NCBI RefSeq assembly: GCF_000212735.1
Contig: NC_015510.1
Span: 6,883,001-6,947,000, forward strand
Length of the DNA stretch: 64,000 bases
From: Haliscomenobacter hydrossis DSM 1100
GTDB taxonomy: Bacteria > Bacteroidota > Bacteroidia > Chitinophagales > Saprospiraceae
Direction: 5' to 3'
Shown here: positions 1 to 12,795 of the stretch, piece by piece
Numbering within the stretch: the first letter of the stretch is position 1
Layout of the letters: each line of letters starts with the position of its first letter
The notes under the pieces: model-generated
What the model was told of the DNA's origin: nothing
What the model saw: only the letters and a program-made list of their open reading frames with translations
Database searches by the model: none
Program-made: the position numbers and the translations under genes

Positions 1-1734
1 CTCGACCCCAACATCATTTACGGGGGCAAAGTGACCAAATTTGACAAACGTACCGGGCAAACCCAAAACATCGCCCCCGAAGCGGTGCGCGGGGGCAAGT
101 ATCGGTTTATCCGTACGGCGCCTATTTTGTTTTCTCCACTTGACCCCAAAACCTTGTTCTACGCGGGCAATGTGCTGTTCAAAACCCAAAATGGCGGCAA
201 CTCCTGGGAGGTCATCAGCCCCGATCTGACGCGGGAAACTTACCCCGAAATCCCGGCCAGCGTGGGGGTGTATACCACTCCTGATATGAAAACCATGCCC
301 CGGAGGGGCGTCATTTATACCATCGCGCCTTCTCCGCTGGATGTCAACCTGATTTGGGTGGGCACCGACGACGGCCTGATTCACGTCACCAGGGACGGTG
401 GCAAAAACTGGAGCAACGTTACTCCCCCCGCCATTACGGCCTGGAGCAAGGTATCCATCATGGAAGCCAGCCATTTTGACCCCAATACCGCCTATGCTGC
501 GGTGAACCGCATCCGTTGTGACGATCTGCGCCCGCACATCTACCGCACCCGCGATGGGGGCAAAACCTGGCAAGAAATCGTGACGGGTTTGCCCAATGAT
601 CCGATCAATGCGGTCAAAGAAGATCCCTTGAAAAAGGGGCTGTTGTTTGCGGGCTCCGAACGGATGGTCTCCGTGTCATTTGACGATGGGGAACACTGGC
701 AATCATTACGCCTCAATATGCCCGCAACCTCGATCCGCGATTTGGTGATCAAAGACGATGACATCGTGGTCGGTACACACGGTCGTTCCTTCTGGATTTT
801 GGATGACATTACGCCACTGCGGCAATTGACGCCCGCCGTTGCCACACAAAACGCCATGTTGTACAAACCCCAATTGACTTACAGGGTGCGTTGGAACATG
901 AACACGGATACGCCCATCCCGCAGGAAGAACCCTCTGGCGATAACCCTCCAGACGGCGCAGTGATCAATTATTTCCTGAAAAACCAAAGCGAAGCTACAC
1001 TGGAGATTTTTGATGCGGCCGGAAAATTGGTGCGCAAGTTCAGCACGCAGGACAAGCCTTACACGATCCCGAACAATAACGTCCCGGAATACTGGATCAG
1101 GCCGCAACAGATTTTATCAGGAGCACCCGGTTCGCATCGCTTTGTATGGGATTTGCATTACACCCCGCTGGATGAGCCAGCATCTTTTTCGATTGCGGCC
1201 ACTTTCCGGAATTCAGCACCACGCCCAACCGGACCTTGGGTGATGCCGGGAACTTATACCGTAAAACTAACCGTTGGCGACCAAAGTTTTACCCAGCCTT
1301 TGCTCATCAAAATGGATCCTCGGGTAAAAAGTACGCCTGTACAATTGCAACAGCAGCACAACTTGTCGCTGGATTGTTACGCAGGGCAAAAAAAGGTAGC
1401 CGAATTACAGACGGCAGTAGCCAGCCTGCGCAAACAGGTGGCATTGACTTTACCTTTGGTCAAAAAGGGTACCCTACCCGCTTCTTTGCAGCAATTGGAT
1501 CAAACATTGACGGTACAAAATACTGAGCTGGGTCGTTTGAGCCGAGCCTTTGCAGGGGTGTTCAATGTACTGCAAGACACCGACATGCCGGCAACGACAC
1601 AGGCTCTTGCAGCTGGCCAAGAGGCCAAAACGGGTTTGGAACAAGTGGCATTGAAATGGAATGCGTTGTATAGGGATGTCATTCCAGGAATCAATGCGCA
1701 GTTGAAGAAGATGAAATTGCAGGGGATCGAGTGA
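1..1734 (+). CDS. BNR/sortilin-type beta-propeller protein, 3' part only
   Basis: The frame is open from the first base, so the gene begins upstream and only the last 577 residues are visible. The first half holds Asp-box/BNR-like motifs (DGGNSW- and DGGKNW-type turns, SFDDGEHW) spaced as in VPS10/sortilin-like propellers, ending in a conserved HGRSFWILDD segment. A beta-rich domain follows (about residues 320-440 of the visible part), then a helical, probably coiled-coil C-terminus. Family members are secreted proteins of around 1000 residues, often annotated as glycosyl hydrolases, but no catalytic role is established. The gene is followed by a long palindrome and converges with the AEC transporter gene. 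The fold call is confident; the function is unknown. Confidence 0.8.
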   Translation, partial: LDPNIIYGGKVTKFDKRTGQTQNIAPEAVRGGKYRFIRTAPILFSPLDPKTLFYAGNVLFKTQNGGNSWEVISPDLTRETYPEIPASVGVYTTPDMKTMPRRGVIYTIAPSPLDVNLIWVGTDDGLIHVTRDGGKNWSNVTPPAITAWSKVSIMEASHFDPNTAYAAVNRIRCDDLRPHIYRTRDGGKTWQEIVTGLPNDPINAVKEDPLKKGLLFAGSERMVSVSFDDGEHWQSLRLNMPATSIRDLVIKDDDIVVGTHGRSFWILDDITPLRQLTPAVATQNAMLYKPQLTYRVRWNMNTDTPIPQEEPSGDNPPDGAVINYFLKNQSEATLEIFDAAGKLVRKFSTQDKPYTIPNNNVPEYWIRPQQILSGAPGSHRFVWDLHYTPLDEPASFSIAATFRNSAPRPTGPWVMPGTYTVKLTVGDQSFTQPLLIKMDPRVKSTPVQLQQQHNLSLDCYAGQKKVAELQTAVASLRKQVALTLPLVKKGTLPASLQQLDQTLTVQNTELGRLSRAFAGVFNVLQDTDMPATTQALAAGQEAKTGLEQVALKWNALYRDVIPGINAQLKKMKLQGIE

Positions 1735-1781
1735 TGCTTAATGTGCTTCTCAGCGCGCCTGCGGCGCTTGAGGAGAAATTT

Positions 1782-1870
1782 AATGGGAACGCGGATGACG
1801 CGGATTTAGCGGATTTACGCAGATCAAATCCGTGTAAATCCGCTAAATCCGCGTCATCCGCGTTCCCATT
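1782..1870. repeat. 39-bp-arm palindrome between convergent genes
   Basis: The arms at 1782-1820 and 1832-1870 are complementary over 39 bp with one mismatch near the tip, enclosing an 11-base loop. Each arm contains sub-repeats of the type GCGGATTTA. It lies between the converging stops at 1734 and 1893, so the transcript would fold into a very stable hairpin from either side. It may serve as a bidirectional terminator or RNA-stabilising element. A small reading frame crossing it (1731-1952) is repeat-encoded and not called. Confidence 0.85.
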
Positions 1871-1892
1871 ATTGTCGCTTTGGAAAAAATAC

Positions 1893-2813
1893 TCACATCA
1901 GCCCCAAACCCAGCACCATCACCCACATCAATACAAAACTGATCAACAGTGAAATATTCAGGAGTGTACCCGCAATGCGCGAATCAAAATTCATTTCATC
2001 TGAAAAAGGCAGAATGGTCATGCCCAAGGGCAACAACACACACATGATCAATACACTCCGCATGAGGGAGCCAGCCGGAAGGAAAAAGTACAAGACAGCG
2101 ACCATCGTCAAGCCCACACTATAACGGATAAACAAGACTTTGGAGATGGCCTTCAATTGATTTTTGTCGAGTGCAAAGCTCAAATAAACCCCCATCAGCA
2201 AAAGTACCAAAGGTTTGTTGCCTTTGGCCAAAACGTCCAGCGCATCGAAGGCCAAAGCTGGCAGGGGAAGGGAAAAAATATTGATGCTCAAACCAACAAT
2301 CAGACCCAGGAAGGGCGGTAAACTAAATACCCGCTTCAGGATGGATTTCCAATCGAGCGATTGATTGCCACCCGAAGCAAAATACCGCCCAATGGGGTAC
2401 ACCACCCCAAAGGCAATAATGGTATTGCCGATATCAAACATCACAGCGTAGACCAGCGCTTCTTTGCCAAACAAACCCTCAATGATGGGAAATCCGAACA
2501 AGCCCACATTGGCCGTTCCGGCACCCATGGTGAGCACGCCGCGCAGGTCAGTGCTGTAATTGGAAAACCAAAACCAGGCGAGGGTCAGCATGATTCCACA
2601 AAAACCGATGCAAAACAAGGGAATCAGAAACAGTTCTGGGTCCAATTTCACCCTCGCTGTTGATACGATCATCAGTGCAGGGAAAGTGGTGTGCATCAAA
2701 AATTTGGAAATGATTTTACCGTCCTTCTCGGTGATAAAGCCGTATTTTTTCAACAAAAATCCAATGGCGATGATGCTGAGGGTGATGATAAAGACGTGGT
2801 TCGCTTGGGTCAT
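1893..2813 (-). CDS. AEC-family (auxin efflux carrier-like) permease
   Basis: A 306-residue, very hydrophobic protein with about ten predicted membrane segments, matching the length and pattern of bacterial AEC transporters (Mem_trans family). Recognisable features are the N-terminal FLLKKYGFI segment, the glycine-rich GAGTANVGLFGFPI segment near residue 100 and the C-terminal LLPLGMTILPFS stretch. The family moves organic acids or amino acids across the inner membrane; the substrate cannot be read here. The start ATG is at 2811-2813. It stands alone, bounded by palindromes on both sides. Confidence 0.85.
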   Translation of the reverse strand: MTQANHVFIITLSIIAIGFLLKKYGFITEKDGKIISKFLMHTTFPALMIVSTARVKLDPELFLIPLFCIGFCGIMLTLAWFWFSNYSTDLRGVLTMGAGTANVGLFGFPIIEGLFGKEALVYAVMFDIGNTIIAFGVVYPIGRYFASGGNQSLDWKSILKRVFSLPPFLGLIVGLSINIFSLPLPALAFDALDVLAKGNKPLVLLLMGVYLSFALDKNQLKAISKVLFIRYSVGLTMVAVLYFFLPAGSLMRSVLIMCVLLPLGMTILPFSDEMNFDSRIAGTLLNISLLISFVLMWVMVLGLGLM

Positions 2814-2907
2814 TGCGGGTCATTTGTTCGCTGCAAAATTCGAGGGGCGAAATTGCGAAAACAGTTCGTCATCCCGAATTTTTAATGCGACAAAAGCGAC
2901 ACTTTTT

Positions 2908-3006
2908 TAGCACAAAGGGCACAAAGGAAAGCACAAAGAACACGAGATAGCGCTTGTCTTAGTGCACTTTGTGCTTTCCTTGGTGTCCTTTGTGTCCTTT
3001 GTGCTA
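2908..3006. repeat. Imperfect palindrome built from CACAAAG units
   Basis: The segment runs from a TAGCAC start to the complementary GTGCTA end at 3006. Both arms are made of repeated (G)CACAAAGG units; the right arm carries one extra unit. The same repeat vocabulary recurs as a perfect 41-bp stem at 14521-14618. It fills most of the gap between the AEC gene and the 3' end of the beta-galactosidase gene. Confidence 0.75.
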
Positions 3007-3086
3007 CTTTTTTGATTCGCTTTGGTCTTTTTAAAAACTCGGAGTGATTTATCTTTCAGTCCAACTTAAGTGGGTGATTTTTAGCG

Positions 3087-7524
<4,438 letters not shown>

Positions 7525-7553
7525 TGGATGTCAAGTTGGTTTCAAGAATTGAG

Positions 7554-7965
7554 TGCATGACAAAATCGGGGCAGCTTTCGTCTTTGGGGTAGGTTTGGGT
7601 TCCATTATATGTATTTTAAGTCTGGTAAAATCACATCTACCATCTTGAAACCCGCCGCTTTATCGGCGGGACTGGACAAGCCCCCACGAATCACATCTAT
7701 CTTCTTTGCCAGAGGAGTCATCCAGTAAATGATGTGGCCTCTGGCAAAGAAGATAGATGTGAGGCGTTCTTCGCATTCAAATGGGGCTGTATCATAAGGT
7801 CGAAAAGTGATAAAATTTAAAAATTCAGTCATTTTTTAGGGTCTAAAAACAAGCTGAGTAAATAATTAAATAAATCAGCATGTTTTAAAATTGCCTACTT
7901 ATGATACAGCCCCTTACAAGATGCGAGATGTGATTAGTCTCTTTATGCCCCGATTTTGTCATGTA
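7554..7965. repeat. Nested palindromic (MITE-like) element
   Basis: This 412-bp segment is bounded by 20-bp inverted repeats (7554-7573 and 7946-7965) with one mismatch; the inner 17 bp (CATGACAAAATCGGGGC) match perfectly. Inside it are three more inverted repeats: a small GC-rich hairpin near 7651-7670, a perfect 24-bp pair at 7692-7715/7738-7761, and a 131-bp unit (7783-7913) with perfect 16-bp termini starting GGGGCTGTATCA. The last termini look like insertion-sequence ends. No credible coding frame was found (a 75-codon frame at 7605-7832 is repeat sequence). It fills the gap between the AbiEi-like and DUF2264 genes. Confidence 0.8.
7783..7913. mobile_element. 131-bp miniature element with 16-bp terminal inverted repeats
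   Basis: The termini GGGGCTGTATCATAAG (7783-7798) and its exact complement (7898-7913) enclose an AT-rich core without coding capacity. Ends of the form GGGGCTGT..TCA are common in DDE-transposase insertion sequences of Bacteroidota, so this is probably a non-autonomous derivative mobilised in trans. No clear target duplication is visible. It lies inside the larger palindromic element 7554-7965, which suggests insertion into it. Confidence 0.6.
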
Positions 7966-7980
7966 CTAAAGTATTAATGA

Positions 7981-8808
7981 TCAATTGAAATTTACTCCTT
8001 GAATTGTTTCTACATCCAAATTCTGAATAATCCCCCATCGACTCAGCATTTGTCCTGTTTTGGGCAAAGCTGTATCCAATGCAACGTAAGTGGCAGAACC
8101 ACCGATGCGTTCTCGCAACGACTGAGACAATTCTGGTAAAATGTGCAGTGCCTCCATCAAAAAACCTAGTCTTCGAACAACGGCATCGGAATCAAATAGA
8201 CCGACATATTCCAGTAACTTTTGCTGGTCTAAAAGATCGCGCGATTTATACAGTGCTCGACCCAACTCGGCAATCCCACCTGCATATTCTGGTTTGAAGG
8301 CACAATCAATCAGGGTTTTTTCCAGATCGGAGCAATTGATTCTATAAGTTCCTTGCTGCACCCATTTTTTGGATAGGCCAAAAAAATGCTTAGCATTGTG
8401 TGTAATAAATTGAAAATGAACTCCATTGATTTCTTGCAAGGACGGCCGCACAGGCCGACTGACCACAACTTGTTCACTCAGCGTAGGTTGTACAGTAAGG
8501 TCGTGTAAAACCAGGGCGCTGTAATAGCCAATGTAATAGGGAACATCTCCTGCCAAATGGTGCGCTGCTACATGCCAATCTGGAAAATAAGTTTCTGGTT
8601 CGCGGTCGTAAGGAATGATGTGGTACAAACCATCGCGCAAACGCATGAGCAGCCCCCGGCGCACCATATCGCTGAGCAAACGACGCACGGTGGTTTCGTC
8701 GCGTTTGTCCAAAATTTGTGCCGCATCCTCAATGCAGAAGAACTCCAGGTTTTCTTTGTAGAGTCCTTGGAGGAGGAGCGCTGCGGATTTGCCTATGGTT
8801 TTGAGCAT
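7981..8808 (-). CDS. AbiEi-like winged-helix regulator (type IV antitoxin family)
   Basis: A 275-residue protein. The N-terminal 60 residues form a winged helix (FFCIEDAAQILDKRDETTVRRLLSDMVRRGLLMRLRDGLYHI). The following domain has the AbiEi hallmark YYIGYYSALVLHDL, then VVVSRPVRPS and the DLEKTLIDCAFKPEYAGGIAEL segment. In AbiE systems the antitoxin represses its own operon and the next gene encodes the nucleotidyltransferase toxin AbiEii. Here no AbiEii gene follows: 15 bases after the stop the palindromic element begins. It is either an orphan or a chromosomal regulator of the same fold. A matching promoter with a palindromic operator lies upstream. Confidence 0.85.
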   Translation of the reverse strand: MLKTIGKSAALLLQGLYKENLEFFCIEDAAQILDKRDETTVRRLLSDMVRRGLLMRLRDGLYHIIPYDREPETYFPDWHVAAHHLAGDVPYYIGYYSALVLHDLTVQPTLSEQVVVSRPVRPSLQEINGVHFQFITHNAKHFFGLSKKWVQQGTYRINCSDLEKTLIDCAFKPEYAGGIAELGRALYKSRDLLDQQKLLEYVGLFDSDAVVRRLGFLMEALHILPELSQSLRERIGGSATYVALDTALPKTGQMLSRWGIIQNLDVETIQGVNFN

Positions 8809-8834
8809 GGAGCGGATTTGAATGAAAATTGATA

Positions 8835-8866
8835 CAAAGTTACATTAAAATGTAATCAATGGCAAT
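8835..8866 (-). promoter_or_regulatory. Promoter and palindromic operator of the AbiEi-like gene
   Basis: On the minus strand, ATTG (8863-8866) and TAACTTTG (8835-8842) match the Bacteroidota -33 and -7 elements with a 20-base spacer. Overlapping the -7 element and the spacer is a 16-bp inverted repeat, TTACATT-AA-AATGTAA (8840-8855). A repressor there would block transcription, fitting negative autoregulation as known for AbiEi. The operator role is inferred from position. Confidence 0.55.
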
Positions 8867-8873
8867 TTTTCTC

Positions 8874-10706
8874 CTACCTAACCACCGAAACCATCACCCG
8901 CGACGCATACCCCCCGTTCCTGTACACCCGATGCTCCGCTTTCACATAATCACCCGCCTTGGCCATAAAGATGTTCGGCACAAATTTCTGCGGGTTGCGG
9001 TCGATCAGCGGGAACCAGGTGCTTTGCACTTGCACCATGATTTTGTGGCCTTTTTTGAAGGTATGATCCGATTGTAGGAGGTCAACTTTGTATTCCGCCA
9101 CCTCGTTGGGTTTGACGGGCAGGGGCGTTTCGAAACCCTTGCGGAAACGGCCGCGCAGCACGTCAGCAGTTACGATTTGTTGGTAGCCGCTCATCTTGAG
9201 GTTTTTTTCATCCATCATGGCCGGGTATACGTCAATGAGTTTGACGATCCAGTCGGCATCGGAAGCGCTGGTGGAAGCGTACAGTTGCGCGAGTACTTTG
9301 CCCGAGATGGTGACGTCATTTTCCAATACCTCCGTTTCCCAACTCAGCACATCGGGTCTGCCGTGTACAAACCGTTGGTCTTCGGTCATCCAGGTGCGCC
9401 AGCGCGAGCCCGGGCCATAGGTTTGTTCGATGGGCCGGTTACGGTAAGGTATGGGATTGGCTGGATCGGAAATGAACGCATCAAAACCACTGGCGCTGCT
9501 CGGTTTGTCAAAGGACAACTTGCCGTTGGCGTGAAAGTACAAGGCTTGTTGGGTGGCCTGTTTAGGCGTCCAAGAATCGTAACGTTTCCACTGGTTGGAA
9601 CCCGTTTGAAAAGTAATGGCTTCCGCAAATTTTCCGTCACCCTTGCCTTTTAGGTGGTAATTGAACCAGGAGAGCTGGATTTCTTCGCGGAAGGTTTTGG
9701 CGGTAGCCGATTCAAATTGCAAATTGCCCAAACTTTTTCCATCCGCACGCGCCCAACCGCCGTGGTTCCAGGGGCCGATGACGAGGTAATTCAGGTTGTT
9801 TTTGTCCTGTTTTTCCAATAGCTCGTACATGAACAAAGGCCCGGCAAAGTCTTCCTGGTCAAACCAGCCGGCCACGTGTTGGGTAGGAACGGTCAGGGGG
9901 CGGTTGGCAAAACGGGTGAGCAAGGATTGTTTTTTCCAAAAATCGTCGTAGTTGGGATGCTGGACGAAGTTGTTCCAGGTGGGGATGGTATTTTTGAAAT
10001 ACTTGTCGTTGACGTTGGACAATGGCCCCAGGCGCAAGTACCAATCGTATGTATCGTAGGTGTCAAAAGGAAATAAGGTATCGGTTTTTCCTGCCTCCTC
10101 CATGAAGGCGTAATCAAAACCGTAGCTCAGTCGGAAAGCGCCATTGTGGTGCATGTCGTCGTTGATGAACCAATCGGCAGGGGTGGCCTGTTCCGAAATG
10201 GCTTTGAGTGCCGGATGCGGGTCGATGAGCGCCATCATGCTGGTCCAACCACTGTAAGAAATGCCAAATACCCCCACTTTGCCGTTGTTGTTGGCAATGT
10301 TTTTTAGCAGCCAATCGATGGTATCGTAGGTGTCGGTACTTTCATCAATGCTGTTGGGAATTTTAGGGTCGCGGGTCATGCGCAGCATTTCAAACTTGCC
10401 TTCGGAGAGGTAGCGCCCACGGATGTCCTGGTTGACAAAAATGAAACCTTCTTTGGCCAGTTCCGGATTGCTGCGCTCCGGGGAGGGCGAGTCAGCAACG
10501 CCGTAGGGTGTACGCATGAACAAAAAGGGGAGGGGCGCTGTGTTGTTTTTGGGGATAAAAATGACGGTGTTTAATTTAATGCCATCGCGCATGGGGATTA
10601 GTACCATTTTTTTCTCGTATTGCGACTCGGTACTGGGTTCCTGGGCCTGGATGGTGGTGGTAAAAATTAAAAACAGACTGAAGAAGAGCAGGAGAATTGG
10701 CTTCAT
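8874..10706 (-). CDS. CocE/NonD (X-Pro dipeptidyl-peptidase S15) family hydrolase
   Basis: A 610-residue protein with a Sec signal (cleavage probably after TTTIQAQ). The alpha/beta-hydrolase domain shows the nucleophile motif GISYSGW (Ser near residue 151), a candidate Asp in GWFDQEDF (near 281) and His in GPWNHGGW (near 316). The C-terminal third is the jelly-roll domain typical of CocE and S15 enzymes. The family contains cocaine esterase, glutaryl-7-ACA acylase and Xaa-Pro peptidases; the substrate is not predictable, although acyl or peptide hydrolysis in the periplasm is likely. It lies 46 bases downstream of the small AraC regulator gene in the same direction. Confidence 0.9.
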   Translation of the reverse strand: MKPILLLFFSLFLIFTTTIQAQEPSTESQYEKKMVLIPMRDGIKLNTVIFIPKNNTAPLPFLFMRTPYGVADSPSPERSNPELAKEGFIFVNQDIRGRYLSEGKFEMLRMTRDPKIPNSIDESTDTYDTIDWLLKNIANNNGKVGVFGISYSGWTSMMALIDPHPALKAISEQATPADWFINDDMHHNGAFRLSYGFDYAFMEEAGKTDTLFPFDTYDTYDWYLRLGPLSNVNDKYFKNTIPTWNNFVQHPNYDDFWKKQSLLTRFANRPLTVPTQHVAGWFDQEDFAGPLFMYELLEKQDKNNLNYLVIGPWNHGGWARADGKSLGNLQFESATAKTFREEIQLSWFNYHLKGKGDGKFAEAITFQTGSNQWKRYDSWTPKQATQQALYFHANGKLSFDKPSSASGFDAFISDPANPIPYRNRPIEQTYGPGSRWRTWMTEDQRFVHGRPDVLSWETEVLENDVTISGKVLAQLYASTSASDADWIVKLIDVYPAMMDEKNLKMSGYQQIVTADVLRGRFRKGFETPLPVKPNEVAEYKVDLLQSDHTFKKGHKIMVQVQSTWFPLIDRNPQKFVPNIFMAKAGDYVKAEHRVYRNGGYASRVMVSVVR

Positions 10707-10752
10707 GTGGAAGTTTTAGGCATTTGATTGTATGTACGCCAACAAATGTAAA

Positions 10753-11145
10753 TTATTTCAGGCAACTTTTTCGGTACACCTGGGGCGTCAAACCCACAAA
10801 TTTCAGGAAATAATTGCTGAAATGGCTTTGGTCGTAAAACCCACTTTCCAGGGCGATTTGTACCAGCGGCAGGTTGCTGTACATCAGTTTTTTGGCCTCC
10901 TCAATTCTTAAGCTAATCAGGTAATTGATGGGAGATAGACCCGTGTGTTGTTTGAATTGGCGCAGGAGTTTGAACTTGTCGCAATTGAAATGTTTGCACA
11001 GTTCGTCCAGGGTGATTTTTTCCTGTAGACGCTCCGCAAAATAACTTTTGATGTGTTCAAAGACGAGTTGTGGATCGGTTTGTGGCCTACCGGATTTATG
11101 CTCCAGTTGCGTTTGCCTCAAAGAGAAAAGATGCTCCATAGCCAT
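10753..11145 (-). CDS. Short AraC-family regulator (DNA-binding domain only)
   Basis: At 130 residues it is little more than the AraC/XylS double helix-turn-helix. The first HTH is LDELCKHFNCDKFKLLRQFKQ; the family signature appears in ALESGFYDQSHFSNYFLKFVGLTPQVYRK. There is no effector-binding domain, only a 35-residue N-terminal tail, so ligand sensing must occur elsewhere or be absent. The gene precedes the CocE-type hydrolase by 46 bases, making that gene the obvious candidate target. A full-length AraC truncated by mutation is possible but no remnant is visible upstream. Confidence 0.85.
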   Translation of the reverse strand: MAMEHLFSLRQTQLEHKSGRPQTDPQLVFEHIKSYFAERLQEKITLDELCKHFNCDKFKLLRQFKQHTGLSPINYLISLRIEEAKKLMYSNLPLVQIALESGFYDQSHFSNYFLKFVGLTPQVYRKSCLK

Positions 11146-11221
11146 TGATTTTTAGCTAAACTAGAGCATCTTTTCGATGTATACTTGCTATAAAAAGGCG
11201 CTTAACAAGGCCTTAACTTCC

Positions 11222-12091
11222 TTAATTAACTGTTAACAATTTTTTGTATTTGTCGCGGGTTTCCTGCACCTCGGGATTCAGTTTGAGGGCTTGTTCGAAG
11301 AAAACAATGGCCCGTTCTTTGTTGCCATTTTTCAGTTGGGCATCGCCCAAACTGTCGTACACATTGGCGGAATTGGGGTGCAAGGCGGCGTTCATCCGCA
11401 AAACGGTCAGGGCTGCTTTTTCGTTGCCGCTGTTCAACCAATAATACCCGGCGGCATTGAGTTCACTTTCACTGGAAATCTTGTGGCGGATTTGATTGGC
11501 CAAACCCATGTAGTTGATGTTTTCATCGCTCAGCAAACCTTCTTTGAGCCATTGCTGGAGGTAAGCGTACGAACCGAAATTGGGGGCATAGGTCTCTTTG
11601 CGCAGGATTTTCAGCAGGTCGCGTTCCAAACTTTCTACCGGCGATTCATTGATGCGGTTGATTTCCACGCCGTTTTCGTACACGATGAAGGTGGGGACCC
11701 GGAACACATGTAAGCCTCGATCTTCCCGGCCTGGACTTTGTTTGTAGGTGCTATCGGCATTGTCTACGCCGATCAGAGTGATTTTTTGGGCGGGAAAATT
11801 GATCTTGTTCAACAGCTTCATCATGCGGGGCAGTTCACGTTTGCTGTCGCCGCACCAGGAACCGAATACAATTTTGATGCTGATAGAAGCCGTGTTTTGT
11901 TGTTTAAGTTGGGCTTCGATGGCCGGGTTTGGCGTGTAGTTTTGGTGGCCAGGGTTGTACCACTGGGCATAAGGCGCTTGCTGAAAATCGCTGGCTTTAA
12001 CCGGGCCGAGCAATTTGGGATCGGGGGTGTTTTGGGCAAAAAACACAGTTGTCAATAGGGCAAATACAGGTACGAAAAGTACTTTTTTCAT
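11222..12091 (-). CDS. Secreted thioredoxin-fold protein with C-terminal TPR
   Basis: The start is placed at the ATG 12089-12091, which gives a clean signal peptide (MKKVLFVPVFALLTTVFFAQ); 289 residues. The central thioredoxin-like domain has WCGDSKREL in place of WCxxC: only one cysteine remains at the active site, so disulfide exchange of the usual type is unlikely. This WCGDS form is known from Bacteroidota thioredoxin-like proteins. The last 80 residues contain TPR helices (NSANVYDSLGDAQLKNGNKERAIVFFEQALKLNPE). It is probably a periplasmic redox or chaperone-like protein. It lies upstream of the AraC gene in the same direction, but 76 bases apart. Confidence 0.82.
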   Translation of the reverse strand: MKKVLFVPVFALLTTVFFAQNTPDPKLLGPVKASDFQQAPYAQWYNPGHQNYTPNPAIEAQLKQQNTASISIKIVFGSWCGDSKRELPRMMKLLNKINFPAQKITLIGVDNADSTYKQSPGREDRGLHVFRVPTFIVYENGVEINRINESPVESLERDLLKILRKETYAPNFGSYAYLQQWLKEGLLSDENINYMGLANQIRHKISSESELNAAGYYWLNSGNEKAALTVLRMNAALHPNSANVYDSLGDAQLKNGNKERAIVFFEQALKLNPEVQETRDKYKKLLTVN

Positions 12092-12217
12092 GATGGACGA
12101 ATTGGTTTGAATGAAAAATTTGATGGGGCAAATTTGCATTCAAGCCATTCGGAGAGTATTGGAAAATATTGCAAAAGAATAAAAGCGATTAATTTTACCG
12201 CAGAGTAAATGAGGAAA

Positions 12218-12389
12218 CGCGGAGTTCCGCGGAGTTTTTTAGGGCACCTGTGGTGCATAGAGGCCACGGAGGTCGCTTTTGCTGAAAATTGGTTCGTTAC
12301 CCTCAAGTCCCATTATTTCTGACTTGAGCTTAAGCAAGATCTTCCTAGAGGCCAAACTCTTTAAAACTAAAACTCCGCAGAACTCCGCG
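12218..12389. repeat. Composite inverted repeat, CCGCAGAGT family, copy 1
   Basis: The arms at 12218-12238 and 12369-12389 are complementary over 21 bp with one mismatch. Modules within it (CACCTGTGGTG, CACGGAGGTCGC, GCAAGATCTTCC) reappear, rearranged and partly inverted, in the element at 28370-28651. This argues for a mobile or recombining intergenic repeat family. Confidence 0.7.
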
Positions 12390-12453
12390 TGTACCCCGCT
12401 GGCACAAGTCTTGCACAGCAGCGGACTGCTGGTTCAATGTCTTCAGACTTGAA

Positions 12454-12643
12454 CCCATTATTTCTGCGTCTTTGACGCACGAGTATGCACGCTGTAAAAG
12501 TCAAGTCGAGAATCAAGCATCAAATGGCAAGAACGTTTCAGGTTGAAGAAAAAAGAAGAATATTGTTATTATAAAGGAACTCAAATGGTACGTTTTTCGT
12601 GGCATTGTGCATGCTTGTGCGTCAGAGACGCAAGAATAATGGG
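12454..12643. repeat. 37-bp imperfect inverted repeat with 116-bp interior
   Basis: The left arm 12454-12490 and right arm 12607-12643 pair over 37 positions with about five mismatches; both contain a GCGTC..GACGC sub-palindrome. The size suggests a degenerate miniature element. No duplicated target site is obvious. Confidence 0.6.
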
Positions 12644-12795
12644 AATAAGTCTGGAGACGTTGTTCCAGCGGTTGGCCCGGTTTATAGCATACCTGATAAC
12701 CCCTGAATCAAGAGCCGCGCTAGCGGCGGCACGATGACCTTGTAAGAATGTTGCCATTTCAATGATCACAATCTCCGAACTCACTTTACTTTAGC

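Larger units (their letters stand above)
12092..12795. other. 704-bp gene-free region with composite repeats
   Basis: No credible gene is visible. The region holds two inverted-repeat systems. One is a 21-bp pair at 12218-12238/12369-12389 (CGCGGAGTT-type, one mismatch) enclosing modules shared with 28370-28651. The other is a 37-bp imperfect pair at 12454-12490/12607-12643 with a 116-base interior. The remaining sequence is unremarkable. A 64-codon frame at 12543-12737 overlaps the second repeat and looks non-coding. Confidence 0.7.

Noticed and set aside
1731-1952. 73-codon frame after the BNR protein gene
   Set aside because: Its body is the translated 39-bp-arm palindrome.
7605-7832. 75-codon minus-strand frame
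   Set aside because: It consists of palindromic repeat sequence within 7554-7965 and shows no ribosome-binding site or similarity.
12543-12737. 64-codon frame in the gene-free region
   Set aside because: Overlaps an inverted repeat and has no coding character.
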